DNA of 64,000 bases from positions 434,001-498,000 of the forward strand of contig NZ_JNZY01000010.1 in NCBI RefSeq assembly GCF_000717655.1. The letters are read 5' to 3'. The notes beneath the pieces are model-generated. The model saw nothing but the letters and a program-made list of their open reading frames with translations. It had not been told where the DNA came from and searched no databases. Below, piece after piece: positions 8,701-17,051 of this stretch (the first letter of the stretch is position 1; each line of letters opens with the position of its first letter). A program made the position numbers and the translations under genes. This stretch comes from Streptomyces katrae. GTDB taxonomy: Bacteria > Actinomycetota > Actinomycetes > Streptomycetales > Streptomycetaceae.

Positions 8701-10722
8701 GTGAGCATCGGTGAAATAGCCGCGGTGCTGCGGCGCCGCTGGTACGTGATGGTGCCCCTCACGCTGATCGGACTCCTCGCGGGGCTGCACCTGTACCGGT
8801 CGGTGCCCGTGGCGTACCAGTCGCAGAGTTCGGTGGCACTGCTCGACTCCACGGCGGTGGCCGAACTGGCCCCCGCCTTCGGCAACCCCCTCTCGAACGC
8901 GGGCGGTTCCCTGGTCGTGACCGCGGACGTGCTGATCAGGACCCTGTCCGGGGCAGACGCGGCGCGCGACCTGCACGGCCTCGGCGTGACCGACCCCTAC
9001 ACGGTCGGCTTCGCCGCGAACACCTCGGGCCCGATGCTCACCCTGACCGTCACCGGCACCGACCGGGCGAAGGTGCTCAAGGAGACCAGTACGCTCACCA
9101 CCTTCGCCGGAGAGCAGCTCAACGCGCTCCAGGCGGCGGCCAAGGTGCAGCCCGCGTACTTCGTGCAGACGGCCCCGGTGGTGCTGCCGCAGACCCCCAA
9201 ACCCCAGCTCAAGAGCCGCTACCAGCAGGTGCTGGGCGTGGTCATCGCCTCCGTCACCGCCGGCTTCACGCTCTCCTTCGTGACGGAGACCCTGCTCGTG
9301 GCCCGCCGCCGCAGGCGCGAGGCCGCCGCGGCCGGCGCACCCGGAGCGCCCGTCCGCAGGAGGCTTCGGGGCCGGCAGCCGGACGCCGCCGCTCTGCTCA
9401 GCGGCTACCTGGGGCTGGCCTTCTTCATCCCGTCGAACCTGACCCTGCCCGGCATGGGCGGTGTGGGCACCCCGGCCAACGTGTTTGCGCTCCTCGGTCT
9501 GTTCTGGTACCTCGCGACCTGGCTGACCGGCCGGATCCGTCCGGCCGCGGGCACCCGGCTGCCCCGGGTCGTGATGTGGCTGCTGGCCGTCTCGGTGCTG
9601 GCCTCGTACCTCGCGAACGCCACCCGCGGCAGCTCGCACAAGGAGGTGCTGGGGGCGGACCGCGGCCTGATCGGGCTGCTCGTCTGGGTGTCGATCGTGG
9701 TGCTGGTCTCCGCCGGCGTACAGGACCGGGGCCGCCTCGACGTCCTGCTGCGGCGGGCCGTGGTGATGGGATCGGTGGTCGCCGCCATCGGCTACTACGA
9801 CTTCTTCACCGCGACGAACATCGCCGAACACATCAGCATCCCGGGGCTCCACTCGAGCGTCGCGCAGATCACCACCCTGGACCGCGGGGCGTTCACCAGA
9901 CCGCGCTCCACCACCGCGCAACCGCTGGAATTCGGCGGCATGCTCGCCCTGCTGCTGCCCTTCGCCGTACAGCAGGCCTTCGACCCCGTCCGCAGCCACC
10001 TCAGCCGCTGGCGGCGCTGGGGTCCCGTGGCCCTGATGGGCGGCGCCCTGCCGCTGACCGTGTCGCGGACCTCCATCATCGGCGCGCTCATCGTCGTGCT
10101 GGTGATGGTGCCGCGCTGGAAGCCGCAGCGGCGCTGGACCGCGATCGGCCTCCTGCTGGGCTCGGTGGCCTGCTTCAAGGTCCTCGTCCCCGGGCTGATC
10201 GGCACGATCACCACGCTGTTCGGGTCCTTCCTGTCGAACTCCGACAGCAGCACCCAAGCCCGCACCGTCAAGTACAGCGCGATCGTCCCCTACTTGGAGG
10301 AACGCCCGCTGTTCGGGCGGGGCCTGGGGACCTTCACGCCGGACCTCTACTTCTTCACCGACAACCAGTACATGCTGACCCTCGCCGAGATGGGCCTGCT
10401 GGGCCTCCTCGCGCTCCTGGCGCTGTTCTTCACCGGCACCCACCAGGGCGGAGCCATCCGCCGCCTCGCCGCCGACGAGTCCGACCGGGAGCTCGGCCAG
10501 GCGTTCTTCGCCTCGGCCCTCGTCGCCCTGGTCAGCAGCGCCACCTTCGACGCCCTCAGCTTCCCGATGTTCGCCGGGATGTTCTTCCTGACGATCGCCG
10601 CCGGAGGCAGTTACCTCGGCTTCATCCGGCGCGGCGCGCCGAAGCCCCGAACCGTGGAGTCCCCATGTCCTCCCGCCGCCATCCCGGCCCGCCGGCCCGA
10701 CCTCACGCAGCCGGTCCCGTAG
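8701..10722 (+). CDS. Fusion of a Wzz-like chain-length domain and a Wzy/O-antigen-ligase-like polymerase
   Basis: A 673-aa membrane protein. GTG 8701 is chosen because GAAGGAG ends 5 nt before it; an in-frame GTG at 8695 would sit on the ribosome site. Residues 1-215 repeat the Wzz layout (VLRRRWYVMVPLTLIG, first helix, extracytosolic loop, second helix at VLGVVIASVTAGFTLSFV, then RRRRR). After a basic linker, about ten more hydrophobic helices follow (~residues 235-650) with the LEFGGMLALLLPF, VSRTSIIGALIV and FGRGLGTF motifs usual in Wzy_C/O-antigen ligase proteins. The predicted role is polymerisation of lipid-linked repeats outside the membrane, with length control in the same chain. It overlaps the next gene by 58 nt. 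Confidence 0.85.
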   Translation: MSIGEIAAVLRRRWYVMVPLTLIGLLAGLHLYRSVPVAYQSQSSVALLDSTAVAELAPAFGNPLSNAGGSLVVTADVLIRTLSGADAARDLHGLGVTDPYTVGFAANTSGPMLTLTVTGTDRAKVLKETSTLTTFAGEQLNALQAAAKVQPAYFVQTAPVVLPQTPKPQLKSRYQQVLGVVIASVTAGFTLSFVTETLLVARRRRREAAAAGAPGAPVRRRLRGRQPDAAALLSGYLGLAFFIPSNLTLPGMGGVGTPANVFALLGLFWYLATWLTGRIRPAAGTRLPRVVMWLLAVSVLASYLANATRGSSHKEVLGADRGLIGLLVWVSIVVLVSAGVQDRGRLDVLLRRAVVMGSVVAAIGYYDFFTATNIAEHISIPGLHSSVAQITTLDRGAFTRPRSTTAQPLEFGGMLALLLPFAVQQAFDPVRSHLSRWRRWGPVALMGGALPLTVSRTSIIGALIVVLVMVPRWKPQRRWTAIGLLLGSVACFKVLVPGLIGTITTLFGSFLSNSDSSTQARTVKYSAIVPYLEERPLFGRGLGTFTPDLYFFTDNQYMLTLAEMGLLGLLALLALFFTGTHQGGAIRRLAADESDRELGQAFFASALVALVSSATFDALSFPMFAGMFFLTIAAGGSYLGFIRRGAPKPRTVESPCPPAAIPARRPDLTQPVP

Positions 10723-11636
10723 CCGTCCTCGTCGTCACGTGGAACAGCGCCCGGGTGCTCCCCGAGTTCCTGGCCTCCCTGCCGGCGGGCCTGGCCGGGC
10801 TCGACTGGCGCCTGGTCGTCGCCGACAACGACTCGGCCGACGACACCGTCGAGCTGGTCCGGTCGCTGGCCCCGGACGCGACGGTCGTCCAGACCGGCCG
10901 CAACGCCGGGTACGCCGCAGGCGTGAACGCCGCCCTGGCGGCCGCCGCCGCATGGGAGGGCGGCTTCGGCGCCGCCCTCGTGTGCAATCCCGACATCAGG
11001 ATGCGGCCGGGCTGCGCCGCACTCCTCGTCGACGCGCTCGACGCGCCCCTGTCCGGCGGCCGCCGTGTCGGGATCAGCGTCCCGCTGCTGTACGAGGAGG
11101 ACGGCACCCTCCAGCACTCGCTGCGCCGGGAGTCGCGCGTCACGCGCGCCCTGGGGGAGGCGGTGATCGGCAACCGGCGGGCCGGGCGCTTCCCGCGGTG
11201 GAGCGAGCTGGTCACCGACCCGGCGGCGTACGAGCGGGCCACCGTCGCCGACTGGGCGACCGGCGCCCTCATGGCCCTCTCCCGGGACTGCCTGGATGCC
11301 TGCGGGGCCTGGGACGAATCCTTCTTCCTGTACTCGGAGGAGACCGAGTACTGCCTGCGGGCCGGGGACCGTGGCTTCGCCACCCGCCTCGAACCCGCGG
11401 CCTCCGCCGTCCACCTCGGGGGTGACTCGCAGGTCTCGCCCCGCCTGTGGACCCTGCTGACCCTCAACCGCGTACGCCTCTACGGCCGTCGGCACGGGGC
11501 GGCGGCCACCGCCGCCTTCCGCGGGGCCGTACTGCTGCGCGAGACCTCGCGGGCCGCGCTCGGCCGGCCGGCCAGCCGGGCGGCGGCGCGGGCGCTGGCC
11601 AGCCCGGCCGCGCTGCGCGCCACGCCCGGGCCCTGA
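10665..11636 (+). CDS. Glycosyltransferase family 2, rhamnosyltransferase-like
   Basis: A 323-aa GT2 enzyme. ATG 10665 lies inside the 3' end of the polymerase gene (58-nt overlap, different frame), which implies coupled translation. It has VAVLVVTWNSARVLPEFL, VVADNDSADDTV, GRNAGYAAGVNAAL and CNPDI (DXD position), and later FFLYSEETEYCLRAGDRG, the acceptor/base motif of the WbbL-like rhamnosyltransferase branch. The protein is soluble. The TGRNAGYAAGVN segment is the usual GT2 loop after the nucleotide site. The donor may be dTDP-rhamnose, but no rhamnose genes are in the window. Confidence 0.87.
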   Translation: MSSRRHPGPPARPHAAGPVAVLVVTWNSARVLPEFLASLPAGLAGLDWRLVVADNDSADDTVELVRSLAPDATVVQTGRNAGYAAGVNAALAAAAAWEGGFGAALVCNPDIRMRPGCAALLVDALDAPLSGGRRVGISVPLLYEEDGTLQHSLRRESRVTRALGEAVIGNRRAGRFPRWSELVTDPAAYERATVADWATGALMALSRDCLDACGAWDESFFLYSEETEYCLRAGDRGFATRLEPAASAVHLGGDSQVSPRLWTLLTLNRVRLYGRRHGAAATAAFRGAVLLRETSRAALGRPASRAAARALASPAALRATPGP

Positions 11637-11650
11637 ACGAGGCCGCCGCG

Positions 11651-12457
11651 TCACCCGGTGGGCGTCTGCCCGTCCCAGGCCGTGTAGAAGCTTTCGGGGT
11701 TGACCAGGTAGCGGACGGTGGGCCGGGGCACGTGGCGGACCTCGTGACGGCGCGCGTAGCGGCGTACGAGCTCCCAGTCCTCGCGCGGCAGCACCTCGGG
11801 CGTGCGCCGCAGCCGGCTGAAGTACAGGGACCGGGTGCGGCGCGCCACGAAGGCGTTGGTGTCGAGGAAGGCCTCGCGGGCGGCGCGGCGCCGGTCGAAC
11901 GGCACGGACAGCACGTCGTGTTCGGAGCCGTCGGGCAGCACCCGGCGCAGGGCGGTGTACACGGCGTCGGGGCCGCCGGGCGGCTCGAGCACCGCGAGGG
12001 CCTGCTCCAGGTGGTCGGGCTCCCACAGGTTGTCGTCGTCCAGGAAGGCCACGTACCGCGAGCGGGTCAGCCGTATCCCCACGTTGCGCACGACTCCGGC
12101 GGTGGCCGTGTTGCGTGCCAGCGACACCGCGAACAGCCGGGTATCCGACGGAAGTTCGGGCAGTCCCGCTCCGTCGTCGACGACGATGACCACCTGGTCG
12201 GCCACGGTCTGCCCCAGGGCCGAGCGGACCGCCGCGCGCAGCGCCTCGGGACGCCGGTGGGTGGCGATCACGGTGGCCACGAGCGCGGCGGGCGGACTGC
12301 CCAGGACCACGGCGAGCCGGGTGGTCTCGGCGTCCTCGAGACGGCGCAGCCGCACGGCGGAGGGGGCGAGCAGGACCTTGTTCCTGGCCTCGAAAAGCAC
12401 CAGCCAGCCGAAGGCCCGTTTCAGCAGCTCCCAGGGGGCCCGGGCGATACGGTGCAT
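11651..12457 (-). CDS. Glycosyltransferase family 2
   Basis: A 268-aa protein and the last gene of the minus-strand operon. Two adjacent ATGs occur (12460, 12457); the second is preferred because GAGAGG would lie only 2 nt from the first. Motifs are LVATVIATHRRPEALRAAV, VVIVVDDGAG and FLDDDNLWEPDHLEQ (DXD). The N-terminal ~50 residues (WELLKRAFGWLVLFEARNK) look like a short amphipathic membrane-associating segment. A DTNAFVARR segment and REDWELVRRYA follow in the acceptor region. It should add a sugar to the repeat unit. It converges on the plus-strand glycosyltransferase, with only 14 bp between the stops. Confidence 0.86.
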   Translation of the reverse strand: MHRIARAPWELLKRAFGWLVLFEARNKVLLAPSAVRLRRLEDAETTRLAVVLGSPPAALVATVIATHRRPEALRAAVRSALGQTVADQVVIVVDDGAGLPELPSDTRLFAVSLARNTATAGVVRNVGIRLTRSRYVAFLDDDNLWEPDHLEQALAVLEPPGGPDAVYTALRRVLPDGSEHDVLSVPFDRRRAAREAFLDTNAFVARRTRSLYFSRLRRTPEVLPREDWELVRRYARRHEVRHVPRPTVRYLVNPESFYTAWDGQTPTG

Positions 12458-12489
12458 CATGTCCTCTCGATCGTCGGGAAGCAGGGCGT

Positions 12490-13596
12490 TCAGGAGGTCG
12501 GTTCGGGGACCACGGGCCGGCCGTCGGCCGTGCGGTTGCCGTGCCACACGTTCCCGGCCCCGCCCGCGTTCCAGGCGGCCACCAGCCCGTAGGCGCCCCC
12601 GTTGGGGTGGTACTGGGCGGAAAACACGTTGTCCGTGACCTGGATGCCGGTGGCGCCGGGCCCGCCGCCGTACAGCGCGTACGCCCCGCCGGCCAGCCAG
12701 TTGCCGTCCACGACCACGGAGGAGACGCTGCCCGTGTCCGCGAAGAGCCCGATGGCGGCGCTGGCGCCCTGCTCCACGGGGACGGGGTTCAGCAGGGTGT
12801 TGTGGCGGATGGTGAGGCGGCCCTTGTTGCCGCCGCCGCTGATGACGGCGTCGGTGTGCTGCCACTCGCCGCCCTGGTTGCGGAAGGGCACGATGTCGTG
12901 CACGTAGTTGTCGTGCAGCTCGCCCTGACCCATCGAGAGGGCGTTGCCGAACACGGAGACGTCGCACCACCCCACCTCGATCGAGCTGCCGCCCATGTTG
13001 GAGACCGCGTAGTCGACGCCGCCGTTGTCGGGACCCTTGCCCGGTACGGCGGTGATGGTGGTGTGCAGGACCCGCAGGCCGCTGTAACCGGGGCGGAGGT
13101 TGATCCCCCACCAGTTCGTCGAGGTGATCCGGCTGTCGATGATCGTGACGTCGTTGGCGTAGACGTCCAGGGAACCGCGGATGTCCCAGCCCTTGATGAC
13201 CATGCCGTCGGTCTTGACGGACATGTTCCCCGTGTCGTGCGGCTCCAGAGCGATCCGCGGGCCGGTGGTGCGGGCGTCGGGGAATCCGCAGGCACCGGGC
13301 GAGGAGCAGGGGCCGCCGGGCCGCGGGCTCGTACCCGGCGAGGGTGTGGCCGAGGGCGGCGCCGTACTGGCGGAAGGGCTCGGACCGCCCGATGCCGACG
13401 GGTCTGCGGAGGGCGAGGCCGACGGCGTGGGCTCGGGCGGGGGAGTGGCGCCGGGGCACTGGAGGGCGCTGTCCGGGCACGGCCCGGCCGAGGGTTCGCT
13501 CACCCCGGTCCGGTCGGCGTCGTACAGCGCCAGCACGACGGCCAGGACGAGCCCGGCCAGCAGCCAGGCCACGAGGCGCCTGCGGTCGCCTGACAC
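12490..13596 (-). CDS. Membrane-anchored or secreted right-handed parallel beta-helix protein
   Basis: A 368-aa protein from GTG 13596, five bases after the flippase stop. An N-terminal hydrophobic helix ([18 protein letters not shown], residues ~8-25) acts as signal or anchor. It is followed by a Pro/Ser/Ala linker of about 65 residues typical of a cell-wall spanning stalk. Residues ~115-360 show short repeating turns with NNG/GGG, such as [23 protein letters not shown] and [12 protein letters not shown], the pattern of parallel beta-helix (polysaccharide-lyase-like) folds. Such proteins in glycan loci may trim or bind the polymer. No catalytic residues could be assigned. Confidence 0.78.
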   Translation of the reverse strand: MSGDRRRLVAWLLAGLVLAVVLALYDADRTGVSEPSAGPCPDSALQCPGATPPPEPTPSASPSADPSASGGPSPSASTAPPSATPSPGTSPRPGGPCSSPGACGFPDARTTGPRIALEPHDTGNMSVKTDGMVIKGWDIRGSLDVYANDVTIIDSRITSTNWWGINLRPGYSGLRVLHTTITAVPGKGPDNGGVDYAVSNMGGSSIEVGWCDVSVFGNALSMGQGELHDNYVHDIVPFRNQGGEWQHTDAVISGGGNKGRLTIRHNTLLNPVPVEQGASAAIGLFADTGSVSSVVVDGNWLAGGAYALYGGGPGATGIQVTDNVFSAQYHPNGGAYGLVAAWNAGGAGNVWHGNRTADGRPVVPEPTS

Positions 13597-13601
13597 TGCG
13601 G

Positions 13602-15071
13602 CTACCCCGCTGCCTGCGGGGCGCCGCGCAGGCAGCCGAGGCTCGGCAGGATGCACAGGGCGTAGCAGGCGGTGCCCGCGGCCGCGGTCGCGAGGAGCGC
13701 GATCACGCCGTCGCCGAGGAGCCGCTCCAGGCCGAGGACCACGGCGGCCATCACCGCGCCGCCGAGGAAGGGCCAGGAGCAGGCCCGGGCCACGGTGCGC
13801 AAGGCCACGCCGCCGCGGTGCAGCGCGACGAGGAACACCGGCACCACGACGGCGCCCGCGACCAGGACGTGTCCCTGGGCCACGCCCACGATCCCGCCGG
13901 CGCCGGCGCCGATCACCAGGGCCGGGATCAGGATGACGAGCCAGAGCCCCTGGACGCCGATGAGCGAGCGGCGCCGGCCGATGGCGACCAGGCAGTCGTA
14001 GGCCAGTTCGCAGCCGATCCGGACCATGCCGAGCGCCATCAGCCAGGGCAGCGCGGCGGCTGCGGGCAGCCAGCGGTCGCCGTAGACGAGCCCGACGATC
14101 GGCCCGGCCAGGGCGGCCAGCAGGACGCAGAGGGGGACGGTGCCGGTCATCACCACCCCCAGGGCGCGGCCGAATCCGCCGGCCAGCGCCCCCGGTGAGT
14201 CGGCGAGCCGGGAGAACCCGGCGAAGGAGACGCGGCGGGCCGCCTCGGAGATGATCCGCACGGGCCAGCCGGAGATGTTGAACGCGAGCACGTAGAAGCC
14301 GAGGGCCAGCTGGTCCAGGGCGGACCCCACCACCATGGTGTCCACGTTGACGACGCCGAGGGCGAGCATGCTGGCCCCGGCGAGCGGGAGCCCGAAGCGG
14401 AGCAGCGCCCGCGCCTGCTCCCGGTCCCAGCCGAACTTCAGGGTGCCCGGCGCGGCGAGGCAGCAGCCGACGAGAGCGGCTGCGTTGCCGGCCACGGAGC
14501 CCCAGGCGAAGCTCATCGCGCCCCACCCCTCGACGGCCAGCAGCAGGGTCACCCCCGTGCTGAGGACGAAGTTGACGGCGTCGACGGCCATCCGCTTGCC
14601 CTGCGCGAAATCCCGCGTCAGGAACCCGGCGGGTACCTGCGACAGCCCGTCGAGGACCACGCACACGCACATCACCCGCAGGATCCCGGAGGCCTCGGGC
14701 GAGCCGAGCACCCGGGCCACCGCCGGGGCGGCCGTGAACAGCACGGCGTACAGCAGGCAGCTGGAGGTGGCGCTCAGGGTGAGCACGGTCGGGGCGAAGC
14801 GGCGCGGGTCGCCCTCCCAGCGCACGAGGGCGAGGGAGACGCCGAGCTCGTTCGCGGAGAGCAGGACCAGCAGCACCGTCTGGGCGATCCCGTACACGCC
14901 CCACGCCTCGGGACCGAGGAAGAAGCGGGCGAGGATGATGCCGGTGACGAAGTTGCCGAGGCGCATGACCACGGTGTTGACCAGGCTCCACCGGGCGGCG
15001 GACCCGACTTTGCGCCCCAGCGACGGTGCGTCGGTCGGACCGGCCCGGACACCGGTGTCGGCCCCCGTCAC
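13602..15071 (-). CDS. Oligosaccharide flippase (Wzx/MATE-like polysaccharide transporter)
   Basis: A 489-aa integral membrane protein with about twelve to fourteen hydrophobic helices. It starts GTG 15071, overlapping the Wzz-like stop by GTGA. The N-terminus (ARWSLVNTVVMRLGNFVTGIILARFFLGPEAWGVY) is the classic polysaccharide-biosynthesis flippase opening, and LVRWEGDPRRFAPTVLTLSA is another usual region. It should move the completed lipid-linked repeat unit across the membrane for the Wzy domain encoded at 8701-10722. Position between a Wzz-like gene and the beta-helix gene supports this. No kinase or acyltransferase domain is fused. Confidence 0.87.
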   Translation of the reverse strand: MTGADTGVRAGPTDAPSLGRKVGSAARWSLVNTVVMRLGNFVTGIILARFFLGPEAWGVYGIAQTVLLVLLSANELGVSLALVRWEGDPRRFAPTVLTLSATSSCLLYAVLFTAAPAVARVLGSPEASGILRVMCVCVVLDGLSQVPAGFLTRDFAQGKRMAVDAVNFVLSTGVTLLLAVEGWGAMSFAWGSVAGNAAALVGCCLAAPGTLKFGWDREQARALLRFGLPLAGASMLALGVVNVDTMVVGSALDQLALGFYVLAFNISGWPVRIISEAARRVSFAGFSRLADSPGALAGGFGRALGVVMTGTVPLCVLLAALAGPIVGLVYGDRWLPAAAALPWLMALGMVRIGCELAYDCLVAIGRRRSLIGVQGLWLVILIPALVIGAGAGGIVGVAQGHVLVAGAVVVPVFLVALHRGGVALRTVARACSWPFLGGAVMAAVVLGLERLLGDGVIALLATAAAGTACYALCILPSLGCLRGAPQAAG

Positions 15072-15808
15072 GGCGAAGATCCGGCAGATGCCCGGGCCGT
15101 ACGGGAGGCACTCGCGCCGGAGTCCGCGGCGTCGGGCACCGCCTCGGACTCGGTGCCCCCGAGCGCGGTGGCCTCGGCCTGCCCCGGCCGGTGCCGGCCC
15201 GGTTTGCCCGGCCTGCGGCGCCGGGCCTCCACGAAGAAGGTGGCCACCAGGCTGAGGACGAAGCCCAGTGCGCCGGCCATGATCAGGTACTGGAGCCGGG
15301 TCTTGGTCTGCGCCTCCGGCTTCTGGGGCGGGACGATCGTCGCCATGCGGATCATGGCCTCCGCCGTCACCGACTGCTGGGCCTGGAACTCCTGCAGCCG
15401 CTTTTCGGCGTACGCGGTGAAGACCTGGTCCGACTTCAGGACGGCGGCCGGGTCGGTGCCGGTGACGCTCAGCCACATGAAGGGCCCCTGGGCGTTGTCG
15501 GCGATCTTCGCCTCGTACTCCCCGGTGACGCCTTGGGACTTGAGGTCCGCCCGGGAGTCGTCGGAGTTGAGGTTGCGGGCCAGGCCGTCGGCCATGCCGG
15601 TGAGCGAGGCCTGGGTGCTCAGGAAGGGGTTGCCGTCGAAGGCCACCGTGGCCTTCTTCGAGTTCAGGAGGGTCACCGTGCTCTGTGACCGGTACTCCAC
15701 CGGGACCAGCACGTACACGCCGGCGATGAGCGCGGCCGTGAGCAGCAGTCCGGGCAGCAGCACGTACCAGCGCCTGCACATGACCCGCCAGATCTCCGCG
15801 AGATCCAT
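15068..15808 (-). CDS. Wzz-like chain-length/co-polymerase membrane protein (third Wzz module of the locus)
   Basis: A 246-aa protein beginning MDLAEIWRVMCRRWYVLLPG, closely paralleling the N-termini of the other two Wzz-like proteins here. The first helix is at ~residues 14-34, then VPVEYRSQSTVTLLNS as in the fusion protein; the second helix lies near residues 178-196 (YLIMAGALGFVLSLVATFFV), followed by a basic, then Ala/Ser-rich tail. It is translated just before the flippase with a GTGA overlap. The 129 bp upstream (15809-15937) contain a short tandem GTTCTTGC-type repeat and no recognisable promoter. Its relation to the Wzz-Wzy fusion (partner or redundant) is unknown. Confidence 0.83.
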   Translation of the reverse strand: MDLAEIWRVMCRRWYVLLPGLLLTAALIAGVYVLVPVEYRSQSTVTLLNSKKATVAFDGNPFLSTQASLTGMADGLARNLNSDDSRADLKSQGVTGEYEAKIADNAQGPFMWLSVTGTDPAAVLKSDQVFTAYAEKRLQEFQAQQSVTAEAMIRMATIVPPQKPEAQTKTRLQYLIMAGALGFVLSLVATFFVEARRRRPGKPGRHRPGQAEATALGGTESEAVPDAADSGASASRTARASAGSSP

Positions 15809-15937
15809 GGTCTTCCCCCTCGCGGCGGCGTCGTGTCCTCCACGCGCCGCCGCTCTTTCCTCTGGTGATTACGGTTCTTGCGTTCTTGCGTTCCTGCGGG
15901 GTTGCCGAGTTGCCCTCTTCGCCGGCCCGTACGGGCG

Positions 15938-17047
15938 CTACGGCACCAGGTCGGTGGGCCGCAGCCGGGTCCGCGCCGTCCCGCCGTCCAGCAGGACCCC
16001 GGCGATGCGCTCGCTCGCTCGGCCGTCCCAGAGCACGGGACAGCGCGCCGCGGGCGGCTCGTCGAGCACCCGGGTCACCGTGGCCGTGATGCGCCCCGGG
16101 TCGGTGCCCGCCAGTACGTTGGTGCCCTCCTCGACGGTGATCGGCCGCTCGGTGTTCTCCCGCAGCGTCACGCAGGGCACACCGAGGGCGGTGGTCTCCT
16201 CCTGGACGCCCCCGGAGTCGGTGAGCACCACCCGGGCGGCGTCCTGCAGGGCGATGAAGTCGAGGTATCCGGCCGCCGGGACCACCCGGATCCCGCCGGG
16301 GACTCCGGTCTCCTCCAGCCGCTGCGCCGCCCGCGGGTGCACGGGCAGCAGCAGCGGACAGCGGTCGGCGACCTCGCCCAGTGCCTTCAGCAGGCCGCGC
16401 AGCGCCCCGGGGTCGTCCACGTTGGCCGGCCGGTGCAGGGTGACCAGGCCGTACCCGCCCCGGGTGAGCCCGTACCGGTCCAGGACGTCCGAGGCGCGGG
16501 CCCGGTCCAGGTTGGCGAACAGGGTGTCGATCATGACGTTGCCGACGATGTGGATCTGGTCCTCCCGGTACCCCTCCGACCGCAGGTTCGCGGCCGCATC
16601 GGGGGAGGGAGCCAGCAGGTAATCGCTGACGCGGTCGGTGGCGACCCGGTTGACCTCCTCCGGCATGCCCCAGTCCCGGCTGCGCAGTCCGGCCTCCACA
16701 TGGGCCAGCAGCGGGCCGGCCTTCGCGGTGACCAGGGCGCAGGCCAGTGTGGAGTTGATGTCGCCGACCACCACGACGACGTCCGGGGCCAGTTCGTCGA
16801 CCAGAGGCTCGAAGGCCGCCATCACCCGGCCGGTCTGCTGGGCGTGGGTGCCGGACCCGGCGCCCAGGTACCGGTCGGGGGAACGGATGCCGAGGTCGCG
16901 GAAGAACACGTCGTTCATGGACTCGTCGTAGTGCTGCCCGGTGTGGACGAGGATCACCTCGGCGCCGCGGCGCTCCAGCGCGTCCATCACCGGTTTGATC
17001 TTCATGTAGTTGGGCCGTGCTCCGGCCACGCAGATGATCCTGGGCAT
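15938..17047 (-). CDS. wecB: UDP-N-acetylglucosamine 2-epimerase, non-hydrolysing
   Basis: A 369-aa GT-B fold epimerase that interconverts UDP-GlcNAc and UDP-ManNAc, or acts on the diacetamido-uronic derivative as in WbpI. Clear motifs are AGARPNYMKIKPV, HTGQHYDESMNDVFF, VVVGDINSTLA, HVEAGLRS and MPEEVNR; LTDSGGVQEE and LRENTERPITVEEGTN are the UDP-binding residues. The length is as expected (~370). It sits four bases after the dehydrogenase stop in the order WecG-dehydrogenase-epimerase. The cytosolic product would be the donor for, or precursor to, the WecG/TagA-type transferase. Confidence 0.92.
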   Translation of the reverse strand: MPRIICVAGARPNYMKIKPVMDALERRGAEVILVHTGQHYDESMNDVFFRDLGIRSPDRYLGAGSGTHAQQTGRVMAAFEPLVDELAPDVVVVVGDINSTLACALVTAKAGPLLAHVEAGLRSRDWGMPEEVNRVATDRVSDYLLAPSPDAAANLRSEGYREDQIHIVGNVMIDTLFANLDRARASDVLDRYGLTRGGYGLVTLHRPANVDDPGALRGLLKALGEVADRCPLLLPVHPRAAQRLEETGVPGGIRVVPAAGYLDFIALQDAARVVLTDSGGVQEETTALGVPCVTLRENTERPITVEEGTNVLAGTDPGRITATVTRVLDEPPAARCPVLWDGRASERIAGVLLDGGTARTRLRPTDLVP

Positions 17048-17051
17048 GGTG

